DNA of 64,000 nucleotides from Glaciimonas sp. (lineage in GTDB: Bacteria > Pseudomonadota > Gammaproteobacteria > Burkholderiales > Burkholderiaceae_D), in NCBI GenBank assembly GCA_012927585.1, contig JABBOY010000025.1:1-64000 (forward strand). Direction: 5' to 3'. The stretch's first letter is position 1, and each line of letters begins with the position of its first letter. Positions 1 to 9,939 of this stretch are shown here, piece after piece. A program made the position numbers and the translations under genes. The notes below the pieces were generated by a model that did no database searches, was not told where the DNA came from, and saw nothing but the letters and a program-made list of their open reading frames with translations.

Positions 1-132
1 GCTCCACAGAGGATGATGTATCCAGCGCAAAAGAATTGGGACAGCGCCATGCAGCTGGTGTGTGAGCAGGGCACTATCTTAAACTCGGTAAATATTTGTC
101 TGGACAGTGGGGTCCACTTTATAATTTTATAA
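1..132 (+). other. Open frame entering from the left edge, unidentified
   Basis: One frame is open from the first base to a TAA at 130-132 (43 codons), so it may be the end of a gene that starts outside the window. I do not recognise the peptide. The stretch around 108-130 (TGTCTGGACAGTGGGGTCCA) looks like the edge of a mobile element, but no partner end is visible. Nothing else is seen up to 191. Confidence 0.2.
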
Positions 133-191
133 TTGAAATTTACAGCAAGCGATGCCATTCCATTCTGAACGCATACCGTAGCAACAATAAA

Positions 192-863
192 TTAAGCTCT
201 CAGAAAATGGAACAGGTTACGCAACATACCTGCGGTTGCACCCCATATGAAAAATCGCTCATAAGGCATGGAGTAGAATGTTCGGTGACCAAATCCCGCC
301 GAAAATTCGGTCATGCGGCGCTGATGATGCGCGCCATCCATCAGGAATGAGAGCGGAACTTCAAAAATCTCGGCGACCTCAAAAGGATCTGGTTGAAAAT
401 CGAACGGAGGCGTGACGATTGAAACTACCGGAGTAACAAGATAACCGGTAATGGTGCAATAGTTGGGCAAGGTGCCCAACACATCCAAACGACTACGATG
501 AATGCCAACTTCCTCTTCGGTTTCCCGCAAGGCGGTCTCAATGGCCGACGCATCGGTTTTTTCGGCACGACCGCCAGGAAAACTGACCTGCCCTGGATGG
601 TCATGCAAATGTGCAGTGCGCTGGGTCAGAAGCAAGGTCATCCCACTCTCTCTGGCCACTAGGGGAATTAGCACCGATGCTGGACGCAACGGTAAGCGCT
701 GTGATCTTAAGCCGTTTTCGTCTGTGATTTCGGGGCGCCACACGGGTGGACTGGCAAAGCGCTGCCGTAGCCACGGCGACACTAGGTGCTCCGATGGTAC
801 CGCCAGTTCACCCGCAATCGACACCACTGTTGCAATCTTTGGATCAAAAATCAGTTTGGGCAA
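192..863 (-). CDS. CoA pyrophosphatase (NUDIX hydrolase)
   Basis: A 223-residue protein of the CoA-pyrophosphatase branch of NUDIX hydrolases (NudL/YeaB type), which cleave CoA or oxidised CoA to 4'-phosphopantetheine and 3',5'-ADP. The family signature HPGQVSFPGGRAE is followed by the NUDIX box core ALRETEEEVGI, where the two glutamates bind the catalytic metal. About 85 residues of N-terminal extension precede the NUDIX fold. It is downstream of rplS on the same strand, but a terminator lies between them, so it is probably transcribed separately. Family assignment is firm; the exact substrate is inferred. Confidence 0.88.
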   Translation of the reverse strand: MPKLIFDPKIATVVSIAGELAVPSEHLVSPWLRQRFASPPVWRPEITDENGLRSQRLPLRPASVLIPLVARESGMTLLLTQRTAHLHDHPGQVSFPGGRAEKTDASAIETALRETEEEVGIHRSRLDVLGTLPNYCTITGYLVTPVVSIVTPPFDFQPDPFEVAEIFEVPLSFLMDGAHHQRRMTEFSAGFGHRTFYSMPYERFFIWGATAGMLRNLFHFLRA

Positions 864-883
864 AAGTTACCTCTTGATTAACA

Positions 884-913
884 AAAAAGGACACCATCGG
901 GCGCCCTTTTTTT
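884..913 (-). terminator. Intrinsic terminator of the rpsP-rplS operon
   Basis: Read on the minus strand, GGGCGCC pairs with GGTGTCC through two G-U wobbles, flanked by A-rich and T-rich tracts. The wobbles fit only the minus-strand RNA, which matches the end of the ribosomal operon. Confidence 0.75.
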
Positions 914-934
914 ACACAAACCCCATACCTGACG

Positions 935-1318
935 TTATGCGGATTTTTTTGCCACCGTGCGGCGATTTGGCAATTTTTCTTTAATTCGCGCCGATTTACC
1001 CGAACGCTCACGCAGGTAATACAGTTTGGCGCGACGCACATCGCCACGACGCTTGACTTCAATTGAAGCAATCAATGGAGAATACAACTGAAATGTACGC
1101 TCGACACCTTCCCCAGAAGAAATCTTGCGAACGATGAAGTTGGAATTCAAGCCACGGTTGCGACGAGAAATAACCACACCTTCATAAGCCTGCGCGCGCT
1201 TGCGCGTGCCTTCTACAACGTTCACATTGACGATGACGGTATCTCCAGATGCAAACTCGGGGATATTCTTGTCCAAGCGAGCAATTTCTTCTTGCTCAAG
1301 TTGTTGAATCAAATTCAT
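935..1318 (-). CDS. rplS: 50S ribosomal protein L19
   Basis: A 127-residue L19 starting [12 protein letters not shown], located at the 30S-50S interface in the large subunit. Family hallmarks such as [28 protein letters not shown] and [11 protein letters not shown] are all present. The frame stays open for 28 residues upstream, but the chosen ATG is the start conserved in L19. It is the last gene of rpsP-rimM-trmD-rplS, 121 bases after trmD and directly before a terminator. The C-terminal tail is lysine and arginine rich. Confidence 0.97.
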   Translation of the reverse strand: MNLIQQLEQEEIARLDKNIPEFASGDTVIVNVNVVEGTRKRAQAYEGVVISRRNRGLNSNFIVRKISSGEGVERTFQLYSPLIASIEVKRRGDVRRAKLYYLRERSGKSARIKEKLPNRRTVAKKSA

Positions 1319-1439
1319 TTTTAACTCCATATACCATCTTGCTGGCGCGTTTTTTGCCGCCATCGCCCAGTAGAGGATGGGATTAAACATACGGAAAACC
1401 AAATTGGTTTCGCCGCTCTTTACTATCTACTACAGACTA

Positions 1440-2186
1440 CTACAGACACCTTAAAAATTTTTCATCCGAAGCCGTAAGTAAACCTTCCTCACGCGCTTTA
1501 GCTAGCAGGTCTGGACGTTTCCTGGCAGTTGCTTCAAGAGCTTGGTGATGTCGCCACTTACAAATATCCGCATGATTCCCACCCAATAATACTGGGGGCA
1601 CCCGTACTTCATGATAACTCTCCGGCCTTGTGTAGTGCGGGCAATCGAGCAGACCATTGACAAAACTATCTTCAATTGCAGATGACTCGTCATGCAACAC
1701 ACCCGGCAATTGTCGAATGACCGCATCCAGCAAGGCCATCGCTGGCAGCTCGCCGCCAGACAAAACAAAATCACCAAGGCTGATTTCTTCATCAACACAG
1801 GTATCCAGCAAACGTTGATCAACCGCTTCGTAACGCCCGCACAACAGTACCAGACCAGGCTGCTTGCTCAATTCCATTACGCGCCGATGATTCAACGTCT
1901 TGCCTTGCGGCGACAAATACACCACTTTCGGAACCGGCAAACCCAACGCATTTTGACGCTGCTTGGCAGCGTCAATTGCGTCATCCAGAGGTTGAGCCAG
2001 CATCACCATCCCTGGTCCACCGCCATATGGCCGGTCGTCCACGGTGCGATGATTGTCGTACGTAAACTGACGTGGATTCCACAACGTCAAACCACATTTT
2101 TTCTGCTCAAATGCGCGCCGTGTAACACCGGACTGCGTCAGCGCAGCAAACATTTCGGGAAAAAGTGTGACGACATCAAATTGCAT
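1440..2186 (-). CDS. trmD: tRNA (guanine-N1)-methyltransferase
   Basis: TrmD transfers a methyl group from S-adenosylmethionine to N1 of G37 in tRNAs with G at position 36, preventing +1 frameshifting. The 248-residue length is normal. The trefoil-knot S-adenosylmethionine site is visible: [20 protein letters not shown] and [15 protein letters not shown]. The N-terminus [13 protein letters not shown] is typical. Third gene of the conserved rpsP-rimM-trmD-rplS operon, 56 bases after rimM. Confidence 0.97.
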   Translation of the reverse strand: MQFDVVTLFPEMFAALTQSGVTRRAFEQKKCGLTLWNPRQFTYDNHRTVDDRPYGGGPGMVMLAQPLDDAIDAAKQRQNALGLPVPKVVYLSPQGKTLNHRRVMELSKQPGLVLLCGRYEAVDQRLLDTCVDEEISLGDFVLSGGELPAMALLDAVIRQLPGVLHDESSAIEDSFVNGLLDCPHYTRPESYHEVRVPPVLLGGNHADICKWRHHQALEATARKRPDLLAKAREEGLLTASDEKFLRCL

Positions 2187-2242
2187 CTCGCCACCTTATT
2201 CCAAAAAATGCTCGACCGTTCCAGAGTATGGTGCGCAAAAAT

Positions 2243-2797
2243 CTAATAATCCAGACTCCAGTCGACCGTAATTTTTCGTGCTTGCAAATCAACCGTCTTG
2301 ACGAACTGATCCACAAAAGGAATCAATAACTCCCGTACCGGCTTATCCTTAATTTGGAGGTCCACCACCGCCACACGCAGAATCGGGTGCGCACCGGTAC
2401 TCATCAAATCCTGGACGATGCCCAGAGGCGCGCCTCCCAGATCACTGACATCCAGGCCAATCAAATCAACCCAGTAAAATTCTCCATCCGCTAGAGCCGG
2501 AAAATGGCTGCGAGAAATCTGTATGGCGGTACCCTTCAGCGCTTCCGCCGCGTCACGGCCTGAGACTCCGACCAATTGAGCAACAACATCGTCGACATGC
2601 AACTTGGCCTGAATCACATCGACACGATGCACATCAGGCCGGTCAAACCACCATTTTTTTGCGTTTAGCAGCGCATCAGCGTCAGCAGAATAGGGTCTGA
2701 TACGAACCCAGCCGTGAATCCCGTAAGCACCAGATACGTACCCCACCAGCACTAAGTCGGCAGGGATTTGCACCCCTGCTGCAATCTTAAGCGACAA
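2243..2797 (-). CDS. rimM: Ribosome maturation factor RimM
   Basis: RimM assists late maturation of the 30S subunit head by binding S19. The 184-residue protein has the N-terminal RimM domain (LVLVGYVSGAYGIHGWVRI) and a C-terminal PRC-barrel domain (EFYWVDLIGLDV onwards). The only start that keeps the whole N-terminal domain is a TTG one base beyond the rpsP stop codon, suggesting translational coupling and reduced RimM output relative to S16. Confidence 0.95.
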   Translation of the reverse strand: MSLKIAAGVQIPADLVLVGYVSGAYGIHGWVRIRPYSADADALLNAKKWWFDRPDVHRVDVIQAKLHVDDVVAQLVGVSGRDAAEALKGTAIQISRSHFPALADGEFYWVDLIGLDVSDLGGAPLGIVQDLMSTGAHPILRVAVVDLQIKDKPVRELLIPFVDQFVKTVDLQARKITVDWSLDY

Positions 2798-2798
2798 A

Positions 2799-3050
2799 TT
2801 AAGCAGCTACTTTTTTGCCAGCCTGAGCCAGGCGAGCCACTGTTGGCGACAATTGTGCGCCAACGCCTTGCCAATAAGCCAAGCGATCCTGCACAATGCG
2901 AATCGATTCTTCGCCACCGGCAGCCATCGGGTTATAAAAACCGATACGTTCGATGAAACGACCGTCGCGGCGATTGCGTGAATCAGTTGCCACGATATTG
3001 AAAAAAGGACGCTTTTTTGCGCCTCCACGAGCTAAACGAATGACGACCAT
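2799..3050 (-). CDS. rpsP: 30S ribosomal protein S16
   Basis: An 83-residue S16 beginning [17 protein letters not shown]. The frame is open four codons further upstream, but S16 proteins start at this methionine. Conserved features include [20 protein letters not shown] and the region [16 protein letters not shown]. First gene of the operon, with a good promoter about 45 bases upstream; rimM follows with almost no gap. Confidence 0.97.
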   Translation of the reverse strand: MVVIRLARGGAKKRPFFNIVATDSRNRRDGRFIERIGFYNPMAAGGEESIRIVQDRLAYWQGVGAQLSPTVARLAQAGKKVAA

Positions 3051-3092
3051 ATTTATTTCCAAAAAAGTGTTCGAATGCGGAAAAAGCCGTAA

Positions 3093-3122
3093 ATTATAGC
3101 TTGTTTACCACAGCCCCTGCAA
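3093..3122 (-). promoter_or_regulatory. Promoter of the rpsP operon
   Basis: On the minus strand, TTGCAG (3117-3122) and a perfect TATAAT (3093-3098) are separated by 18 bases, about 45 bases before the rpsP start. The rest of the interval to 3306 holds no gene that I can support. Confidence 0.7.
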
Positions 3123-3306
3123 CAAAAAACATATTACCGACCACACGATGTTGCCAACCATGCAAACACAGCACTATCAAGGCTTCCATTTACGAAACAT
3201 TCAACATTGGCTTAACAATCGCCCGGACAATGCCGGGAATCATAGTTTACATTCAACAGAATCGTTGCCGTCCGATAAATTTCAAAAATAACACAAGGCC
3301 ATGCCC

Positions 3307-3378
3307 TATACTCTATAGTGCATTTTAAATAGCATCCAACGCATATGCGGAAACCTATGCGTTTTAAACCATACTCCC
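3307..3378 (+). repeat. Dispersed 73-bp intergenic repeat, copy 1
   Basis: Begins TATACT, has ATATGCGGAA in the middle and ends ATACTCCC. Same family as the copies near 13.3, 21.3, 27.8, 36.5, 40.4, 45.3, 52.1 and 58.0 kb. It lies just upstream of the TM2-type gene. Confidence 0.75.
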
Positions 3379-3405
3379 TGTGTTAATAACCATGATTGAA
3401 AAATT

Positions 3406-3822
3406 ATGTGCTCTCGCCATAAAAACAAAACTGCTGCCACTCTTTTAGCCACACTTCTGGGCGGTCTGGGCTTGCATCGAGTGTACTTATATGGCTGGCA
3501 AGACAAATGGGCCTGGCTACACTTTGCCAGTCTTCCGATTTCCATGCTTATTGCTCTGATGGCACCTTCTCAACCCTGGATGTTTACAGGTAGTCTGTTC
3601 GTTCTGTCTGTGCTAGCGGGATGCATTGAATCGCTGGCTATCGGCGTCACGTCTGATGAGGCATGGGATGCGCGCTTCAATCCCAATTCAGGACGACAAT
3701 CCATGTCGGACTGGCCTTTGGCAATATTGCTGGTACTCACGGTAGGTGCCGGTGCGACCGCACTGATTGCTGCAATGGCCCGCATTTCGGACCTATTACT
3801 GACCGGCGGCGCTTTCGGATGA
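3406..3822 (+). CDS. TM2 domain-containing membrane protein
   Basis: A 138-residue protein. The first 40 residues (HKNKTAATLLATLLGGLGLH, then RVYLYGWQDK) resemble the TM2 domain, two membrane helices joined by a short turn with a Gly-Leu-His-Arg-x-Tyr core. Two further hydrophobic stretches, around residues 45-75 and 105-130, suggest four membrane segments. The function of such proteins in bacteria is unknown. It stands alone between a dispersed repeat and the convergent Lrp-family gene. Confidence 0.7.
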   Translation: MCSRHKNKTAATLLATLLGGLGLHRVYLYGWQDKWAWLHFASLPISMLIALMAPSQPWMFTGSLFVLSVLAGCIESLAIGVTSDEAWDARFNPNSGRQSMSDWPLAILLVLTVGAGATALIAAMARISDLLLTGGAFG

Positions 3823-3833
3823 CCCAGAGTTAG

Positions 3834-4322
3834 TCATACGTCTGTCGGTAACGTCAATGTTTCCTTGACCTCTTCCATTACGACAAAACTTTTTGATTGG
3901 GTTACTCCCGGCAATTGCAGCAGGATATCGCCCAGCAATTTGCGATATTGACCGATCTCCTTGATGCGGGCCTTGATGATGTAATCGAAATCGCCCGAGA
4001 CCAGATGACACTCCAGTACTTGCGGAATCCGCACCACTTCACGTCGAAAATCATCAAAAGTCCGCCCGGATTTGGCTGACAGCGTAATTTCAACAAACAC
4101 CAGCAAACCCGCATCCAGCGTCAAGGGATTAACACGCGCGTGATAACCGGTAATGATGCCATCACGCTCCATGCGCTTGACACGTTCGATGCAAGGTGTG
4201 ATGGTCAAGCCAACCGCATTAGCCAACTCAGTCATCGCCATACGGCCATCCTGCTGCAATAGCATCAGTATCTTGCGATCCAGCTTATCCAGGGTGCGCA
4301 CAGGCTGTCGTTGAGTACGCAT
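3834..4322 (-). CDS. Lrp/AsnC-family regulator, probable DadR
   Basis: A 162-residue Lrp/AsnC protein: N-terminal helix-turn-helix (LDKLDRKILMLLQQDGRMAM, then TELANAVGLTITPCIERVKR) and C-terminal RAM ligand domain ending with the typical VVMEEVKETLTLP. The start at MRTQRQPVRTLDKLDRK is preferred over an upstream in-frame methionine. It is divergent from dadA with about 100 bases between the starts, the usual arrangement of a DadR-type activator that senses alanine. Family certain; ligand and target inferred from position. Confidence 0.88.
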   Translation of the reverse strand: MRTQRQPVRTLDKLDRKILMLLQQDGRMAMTELANAVGLTITPCIERVKRMERDGIITGYHARVNPLTLDAGLLVFVEITLSAKSGRTFDDFRREVVRIPQVLECHLVSGDFDYIIKARIKEIGQYRKLLGDILLQLPGVTQSKSFVVMEEVKETLTLPTDV

Positions 4323-4425
4323 TATTTTTTCCTTTAAAACACTGAAATACATGAACATTTACTAGATTGTAATCATTACCATAGCAATACTTAATAATAT
4401 ATATGTATTTTTTCAGGAAATTCTA

Positions 4426-5682
4426 ATGCGTATTCTGATTCTTGGAGCCGGTGTAGTCGGCGTCACCAGCGCGTGGTATCTAGCACATGCCGGGCATGAT
4501 GTGACTGTAATCGAACGCCAGCCCGAAGCTGCACTGGAAACCAGTTTCGGCAACGCCGGACAAATTTCTCCTGGCTACGCAGCACCGTGGGCCGGGCCGG
4601 GCGTACCCGCGAAAGCGATCAAGTGGTTGCTGCAAAAACATCCGCCATTGTCTCTCAAGCCGGACGGTACGCTATTTCAGCTGCAGTGGCTGACTCAAAT
4701 GTTAGCCAATTGCAACGAGAAACGCTATGCGGTCAACAAGGCGCGCATGGTGCGGCTGGCCGAATACAGCCGTGATTGCTTCAAGACAATCAGATCCGAC
4801 ACCGGCATCGATTACGAAGGACGTCAACAGGGCACCTTGCAAGTATTCCGCACCCAGAAGCAAGTAGATGACACGGCCAAGGATATTGCGATCCTGCAAA
4901 AAATGGGGGTGCCGTTCGAGTTACTCACCAGAAATGAACTGAGTCGTGCCGAACCTGCGCTGGAGCAGATAAAAGACAAATTGAGCGGCGGCCTGCGCCT
5001 GCCTAACGACGAGACTGGCGATTGCCAACTCTTCACCGCCAAACTCGCCGCGCTGGCGCAAGCTGCCGGTGTACGTTTCCTGTTTAACCGCAGCGTTGAC
5101 AGTCTGGTGATCGAAGGCGGCAGATTGAAAGGAGTGCGTTCAGCAGGCGAAACGGTGGAAGCGGATGCAACTGTAGTAGCGCTCGGCAGCTTCTCGACCG
5201 CGCTATTGCACGGCATGGTGGATGTTCCCGTCTATCCGGTCAAGGGCTACTCGATCACGGTGCCGATTACCGATGCAGCGGCAGCTCCGGTCTCAACTAT
5301 TCTGGACGAAACCTACAAAGTCGCAGTGACCCGTTTCAATGACCGCATCCGCGTCGGCGGTATGGCCAATCTGGTCGGCTATGACCTGGAACTGCATGAC
5401 AGCAAGCGTGAGACTTTGGAGTATGTGGTCACTGATCTGTTCCCGCACGGTGGCGACGTCAAACAAGCCACTTTCTGGGCCGGACTACGCCCGATGACTC
5501 CAGACGGCACTCCAATTGTCGGCCCAACCGCCATCCCGGGGCTGTGGCTCAATACAGGCCACGGCACCTTGGGCTGGACCATGTCATGCGGTTCCGGACA
5601 ATTGCTGGCAGATTTAATGTCGGGCAAGACACCGGCAATTGCAGCAGACGATTTGGGTGTGCGCAGGTATGCAAAAATTTGA
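4426..5682 (+). CDS. dadA: D-amino acid dehydrogenase small subunit
   Basis: A flavoprotein that oxidises D-amino acids (chiefly D-alanine) to 2-oxo acids and passes electrons to the respiratory chain. The 418-residue length is normal. The N-terminal FAD dinucleotide motif G7-A-G9-V-V-G12 is followed by the family segment [20 protein letters not shown]. Near the C-terminus, [19 protein letters not shown] and [17 protein letters not shown] contribute to flavin and substrate binding. Divergent from the Lrp-type gene, which probably controls it. No alanine racemase (dadX) is adjacent. Confidence 0.95.
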   Translation: MRILILGAGVVGVTSAWYLAHAGHDVTVIERQPEAALETSFGNAGQISPGYAAPWAGPGVPAKAIKWLLQKHPPLSLKPDGTLFQLQWLTQMLANCNEKRYAVNKARMVRLAEYSRDCFKTIRSDTGIDYEGRQQGTLQVFRTQKQVDDTAKDIAILQKMGVPFELLTRNELSRAEPALEQIKDKLSGGLRLPNDETGDCQLFTAKLAALAQAAGVRFLFNRSVDSLVIEGGRLKGVRSAGETVEADATVVALGSFSTALLHGMVDVPVYPVKGYSITVPITDAAAAPVSTILDETYKVAVTRFNDRIRVGGMANLVGYDLELHDSKRETLEYVVTDLFPHGGDVKQATFWAGLRPMTPDGTPIVGPTAIPGLWLNTGHGTLGWTMSCGSGQLLADLMSGKTPAIAADDLGVRRYAKI

Positions 5683-5810
5683 GGCCGGCATCGACAAGCA
5701 CCACAGATAGCTTAACTGTGAGATAGGTTAAATCTGATTTTCCGCCTCCCGCTCGTCGGTCAGTCTGACAATTAATTACCGGCCTGTTATGTTTAAACAA
5801 TTTCCGCAAT

Positions 5811-5836
5811 AAAAAAGGGCAGCCCGAAAGCTGCCC
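5811..5836 (-). terminator. Intrinsic terminator after the acyl-CoA dehydrogenase
   Basis: On the minus strand GGGCAGC, a six-base loop and GCTGCCC are followed by six T, just beyond the stop codon of the acyl-CoA dehydrogenase. Confidence 0.85.
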
Positions 5837-5862
5837 CTGCCTGCATTAAAACTGGATTTACA

Positions 5863-7665
5863 TCAGAACTGATCTTCGGTCAACGCCAGGACGCCCGCGC
5901 TGCCCGCAACAATCGCAATCCTGTAGCCGGCCGCCTGCGACAGGATATGGTCTGCAAAGAAACGTGCAGTACCGATCTTGGCGTGGTAGAACTTGGCATC
6001 GCCCTCTCCTGATTGCAGCTTTTGGTCGGCGATCAATGCCGCACGCGCCATTTGCCAGCCGCCAAGCACGATACCAGCCAACTTCAGATAAGGCACCGAC
6101 CCGGCAAACACCGCCTTGATGTCAGACTTCATGTTGCCGGCCACATAAGTAACGACTTCTTCCAGCGCAGTCGCACCGATAGCGAGTTGCGCGCCAATGG
6201 CGGCCAGATCGGCTGACGCATGTTGTGCGCAGTGTGCCGCTAGCGCCGCTTCGGTCGCACGCACCTGAGAGATAATCGCCTTGGCAGTCGCACCGCCATC
6301 GCGCACCGTCTTGCGGCCAACCAGATCATTGGCCTGGATTGCAGTCGTGCCTTCGTAAATAGTCAGGATTCTGGCGTCGCGGTAATGCTGCGCTGCGCCG
6401 GTTTCTTCGATGAAGCCCATCCCGCCATGCACTTGCACGCCGGTAGAGGTCACGTCCAGCGACATCTCGGTCGACCAACCCTTGATGATCGGTACCAGAT
6501 ATTCGTAAAAAGCCTGATTGGTCTTGCGCGTCGCATCATCGGCATGGTGATGCGCGATGTCGGAAGCGGCGGCGGCGACGTAAGCCAGCGCCCGCGATGC
6601 TTCAATCTGGGAGCGCATCGACATCAGCATGCGGCGCACGTCAGGGTGATGGATGATAGCTACCGGACCGGCGGAGCCGGCCAAGTCGCGCGACTGCACA
6701 CGGTCCTTGGCGAACTGGGCGGCTTTCTGATAGGCGCGCTCGGCGACAGCGACACCCTGCATGCCGACTGCGAAACGGGCCGCATTCATCATGATGAACA
6801 TGTATTCCAGGCCGCGATTTTCTGCACCGACCAAAGTACCGATGGCACCGCCGTGATCGCCGAATTGCAATACGGCAGTCGGGCTGGCCTTGATGCCGAG
6901 CTTGTGCTCGATCGAGACGCAGTGCGCATCGTTGCGCGCACCGAGCGAACCATCGGCATTGACCATGAATTTCGGCACGACAAACAGCGAAATGCCTTTC
7001 ACCCCTTCCGGTGCATCCGGTGTGCGAGCCAGCACCAGATGGACGATATTTTCGGCCATATCGTGTTCGCCATAGGTAATGAATATCTTGGTGCCGAATA
7101 CCTTGTATGTGCCATCACTCTGCGGCACCGCACGGGTACGCACTGCTGCCAGGTCGGAGCCGGCTTGCGGCTCAGTCAGGTTCATGGTGCCGGTCCATTT
7201 GCCGGAGATCAGGTTTTCCAGATAAATCGCTTTTTGTTCGTCAGTACCGGCAGTCATCAATGCCTCAATCGCGCCATCGGTCAACAATGGGCACAGGGCG
7301 AAAGACAGATTGGCGGAATTGAGCATTTCGATGCATGGCGTTGCCACCAGTTTTGGCAAGCCCTGGCCGCCGAATTCGGTCGGATGCTGCACGCCTTGCC
7401 AGCCGGCTTCGCCGTAGGCCTTGAACGCCTCCTTGAAACCCTTGGTGGTAGTGACTTGTCCATCACTCCAAGTACTCGGCGCCTGGTCGCCCGCCCAATT
7501 CAGCGGGGCAATGACCTCGCCGCAGAACTTGGCATTTTCTTCCAGCACCGCCTCGACGGTTTCCGGCGTCGCGTCTTCGCAACCCGGCAAGCCATTCACA
7601 GCAGACAAACCAGCGAGTTCATTCATCGCGAAAAGCATATCTTTCAAAGGTGCAACATAACTCAT
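5863..7665 (-). CDS. Acyl-CoA dehydrogenase (large, 600-residue type)
   Basis: FAD-dependent dehydrogenase introducing the alpha-beta double bond into acyl-CoA, with electrons leaving through ETF. Visible are the FAD-binding stretch MNLTEPQAGSDLAAV, the central domain, and ILTIYEGTTAIQ, whose glutamate is the catalytic base. An extra C-terminal domain of about 120 residues (from about 465) marks the long FadE/DmdC-like subgroup. It lies downstream of etfA/etfB on the same strand, so it probably uses that flavoprotein. Chain-length preference cannot be read from the sequence. Confidence 0.9.
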   Translation of the reverse strand: MSYVAPLKDMLFAMNELAGLSAVNGLPGCEDATPETVEAVLEENAKFCGEVIAPLNWAGDQAPSTWSDGQVTTTKGFKEAFKAYGEAGWQGVQHPTEFGGQGLPKLVATPCIEMLNSANLSFALCPLLTDGAIEALMTAGTDEQKAIYLENLISGKWTGTMNLTEPQAGSDLAAVRTRAVPQSDGTYKVFGTKIFITYGEHDMAENIVHLVLARTPDAPEGVKGISLFVVPKFMVNADGSLGARNDAHCVSIEHKLGIKASPTAVLQFGDHGGAIGTLVGAENRGLEYMFIMMNAARFAVGMQGVAVAERAYQKAAQFAKDRVQSRDLAGSAGPVAIIHHPDVRRMLMSMRSQIEASRALAYVAAAASDIAHHHADDATRKTNQAFYEYLVPIIKGWSTEMSLDVTSTGVQVHGGMGFIEETGAAQHYRDARILTIYEGTTAIQANDLVGRKTVRDGGATAKAIISQVRATEAALAAHCAQHASADLAAIGAQLAIGATALEEVVTYVAGNMKSDIKAVFAGSVPYLKLAGIVLGGWQMARAALIADQKLQSGEGDAKFYHAKIGTARFFADHILSQAAGYRIAIVAGSAGVLALTEDQF

Positions 7666-7696
7666 CGTCTAACTCCAGTAAATGGACAAAAATAGT

Positions 7697-7787
7697 GGTC
7701 TGTTAGCGATAGACTCGGCCAAGAACCCATTGCTAACAGACCCTGCCAAATCGACCATTGCAGATTGACAGGCGCGTACCTGTCAAT
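7697..7787. repeat. Two stem-loops between etfA and the acyl-CoA dehydrogenase
   Basis: GGTCTGTTAGC (7697-7707) pairs with GCTAACAGACC (7732-7742), and ATTGACAGG (7764-7772) pairs with CCTGTCAAT (7779-7787). Neither has a T-run, so they are more likely RNA-processing or regulatory structures than terminators. Confidence 0.6.
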
Positions 7788-7839
7788 CCAGCGATAAAGA
7801 CCATACGTCCCGTCGCTTTAGTGCGTTGAAATCGGCGAA

Positions 7840-8769
7840 TTAACCTAATTCGGCCACGAGTGCCGGCACTACATCGAACAAATCGCCGACGATACCGTAA
7901 TCCGCAACGCTGAAGATCGGCGCTTCCGCATCCTTGTTGATGGCGACGATGACTTTTGAGTCTTTCATCCCGGCCAGATGCTGGATTGCGCCCGAGATAC
8001 CGACCGCGATATACAGCTGCGGCGCGACGATCTTGCCGGTCTGCCCGACTTGCCAGTCGTTCGGCACATAACCGGCATCGACTGCAGCGCGCGAGGCACC
8101 CATTGCGGCGCCAAGTTTGTCAGCCAAAGGTTCGAGAATCTTGAAGTTCTCGCCGGAACCCATGCCGCGACCACCGGATACGATGACCTTGGCGGCTGTC
8201 AGTTCCGGGCGGTCTAATTTCGCGACGGCACGTCCGATGAAGGTAGACTTCCCAGAGTCAGCTACCGCCTCGATGTTTTCGACTACAGCCGAGCCGCCTG
8301 CGGCAGCGGCATCGAAGCCGGTTGCGCGCACGCTAATGACCTTGATCGGATCGCTCGACTGTACGTAGGCGATAGCGTTACCAGCATAGATTGGGCGCTC
8401 GAAAGTGTCGGGCGCATCCACCCGGGTAATTTCGGAGATCTGAGCGACGTCGAGTTTGGCCGCCACGCGTGGCAGGATGTTTTTACCGTAGGCCGTGGCA
8501 GGCGCGAGGATGTGCGAGTAACTATTGGCAATCGCCAGTACTTGTTCCGCCACGTTCTCGGCCAAACCATCGGCAAAAGCGGCGGCATCGGCCACCAGTA
8601 CCTTGGCCACGCCGGCGACCTGGGCCGCAGCCTGGGCGGCAGCGCCGCAATTGTGGCCCGCTACCAGAATATGAAGATCGCTACCGCAGGCGGCGGCGGC
8701 AGTAACGGTGTGGAGCGTGCTTCCCTTTAAAGAAGCGTTGTCATGTTCAGCAATGACGAGTATGGCCAT
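7840..8769 (-). CDS. etfA: Electron transfer flavoprotein alpha subunit
   Basis: With EtfB it forms the soluble FAD/AMP electron carrier that takes electrons from acyl-CoA dehydrogenases to ETF:quinone oxidoreductase. The 309-residue length is standard. The C-terminal FAD domain is clear: [33 protein letters not shown] and [17 protein letters not shown]. Encoded 100 bases after etfB and upstream of the acyl-CoA dehydrogenase, all on one strand. Confidence 0.95.
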   Translation of the reverse strand: MAILVIAEHDNASLKGSTLHTVTAAAACGSDLHILVAGHNCGAAAQAAAQVAGVAKVLVADAAAFADGLAENVAEQVLAIANSYSHILAPATAYGKNILPRVAAKLDVAQISEITRVDAPDTFERPIYAGNAIAYVQSSDPIKVISVRATGFDAAAAGGSAVVENIEAVADSGKSTFIGRAVAKLDRPELTAAKVIVSGGRGMGSGENFKILEPLADKLGAAMGASRAAVDAGYVPNDWQVGQTGKIVAPQLYIAVGISGAIQHLAGMKDSKVIVAINKDAEAPIFSVADYGIVGDLFDVVPALVAELG

Positions 8770-8869
8770 GATGTTTTCCTAATAGCAGGATGAGCAGGAT
8801 GCAGTACAAAGGATGCCGCGCCACAATCTGCGCCTAACGTCCTTAAGTAATCAATAAGTCTTCAATGAA

Positions 8870-9619
8870 TCAAATGACTTTCGCTTCGTTTCTGAGCTTG
8901 GCGACCAGCGTTGCGACATCCGGCACCATGATGCCGGCGCTGCGCTTGGCTGGCTCGACTACTTTTAGTGTCTTCAGGCGCGAACTGACGTCTACACCCA
9001 AATCGGCCGGCTTGACTGTATCGAGCGGCTTTTTCTTGGCTTTCATGATATTCGGCAGCGTCACGTAGCGCGGCTCGTTCAGACGCAGGTCGGTGGTGAT
9101 GATCGCCGGCAAGGTCAAAGCAAGTGTTTCCAAGCCGCCGTCGACTTCACGGGTGACGGTGACTTTGCCGTCTTCCAGCACGACTTTGGAGGCAAAAGTG
9201 GCTTGTGGCCAGCCCAGCAAGGCCGCCAGCATCTGGCCGGTCTGGTTGCAATCGTCATCAATGGCTTGTTTGCCGAGGATGATGAGTTGCGGTTGCTCCT
9301 TATCGGCCAACGCCTTGAGGAGTTTGGCCACAGCCAGCGGCTGGATATCGGATTCTGTTTCGACCAGGATAGCGCGATCGGCACCGATAGCCATCGCGGT
9401 GCGCAGAGTTTCCTGGCATTGCGTCACGCCGCAGGAAATGGCGACAACTTCAGTAACTTTGCCCGATTCTTTCAGGCGCATCGCTTCTTCCAGTGCGATT
9501 TCATCGAACGGATTCATCGACATTTTGACGTTGGCGATATCGACGCCAGTGTTGTCTGACTTGACACGCACCTTGACGTTGTAATCCACCACGCGTTTGA
9601 CTGGGACCAAGACTTTCAT
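8870..9619 (-). CDS. etfB: Electron transfer flavoprotein beta subunit
   Basis: The 249-residue beta subunit, starting [20 protein letters not shown]; the seven upstream in-frame residues are not conserved in the family. The AMP-binding ETF fold shows [16 protein letters not shown], and the ETF-beta signature follows ([20 protein letters not shown] with [17 protein letters not shown]). First gene of an apparent etfB-etfA-acyl-CoA dehydrogenase unit. A palindrome about 40 bases upstream may be its operator. Confidence 0.96.
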   Translation of the reverse strand: MKVLVPVKRVVDYNVKVRVKSDNTGVDIANVKMSMNPFDEIALEEAMRLKESGKVTEVVAISCGVTQCQETLRTAMAIGADRAILVETESDIQPLAVAKLLKALADKEQPQLIILGKQAIDDDCNQTGQMLAALLGWPQATFASKVVLEDGKVTVTREVDGGLETLALTLPAIITTDLRLNEPRYVTLPNIMKAKKKPLDTVKPADLGVDVSSRLKTLKVVEPAKRSAGIMVPDVATLVAKLRNEAKVI

Positions 9620-9659
9620 AGTTCTGCCTTTACTGTGCAAATTTGCGAATGAAATTTAA

Positions 9660-9675
9660 TTGACGTTAACGTAAA
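9660..9675 (-). promoter_or_regulatory. Candidate operator upstream of etfB
   Basis: TTGACGTTAACGTAAA is a near-perfect palindrome with a perfect ten-base core (ACGTTAACGT). It resembles the operators I recall for the MerR-family regulator LiuR of branched-chain and fatty acid catabolism, which would fit etf genes. The interval from 9676 to 9939 holds no other feature I can support. Confidence 0.45.
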
Positions 9676-9939
9676 TCAAATTGAATTATAAAGCGAATAA
9701 TAACCACTGAGGCAAAATTTAGGACGATCGTTCTATTTATCCCGATACCTGAATGCAACCAGTTTTCAGGAATTGCTTAAAAATTGCTTATATTCAGTTC
9801 TGCTGGCCGTGCTTGCAAAGTTTTATCACATCGACGCTGAAGCAGCGCATTTTACACGCGTGATAACTACAGATTAATCAATGAGAGAAAATCCTGAATT
9901 CAACCAACGCGCTTTAGATAGCCTCGTCAAACGCTGCAG

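Noticed and set aside
6385-7695. Long plus-strand frame of 436 codons
   Set aside because: Entirely antisense to the acyl-CoA dehydrogenase; it has no family features and arises from GC-rich third positions of the real gene.
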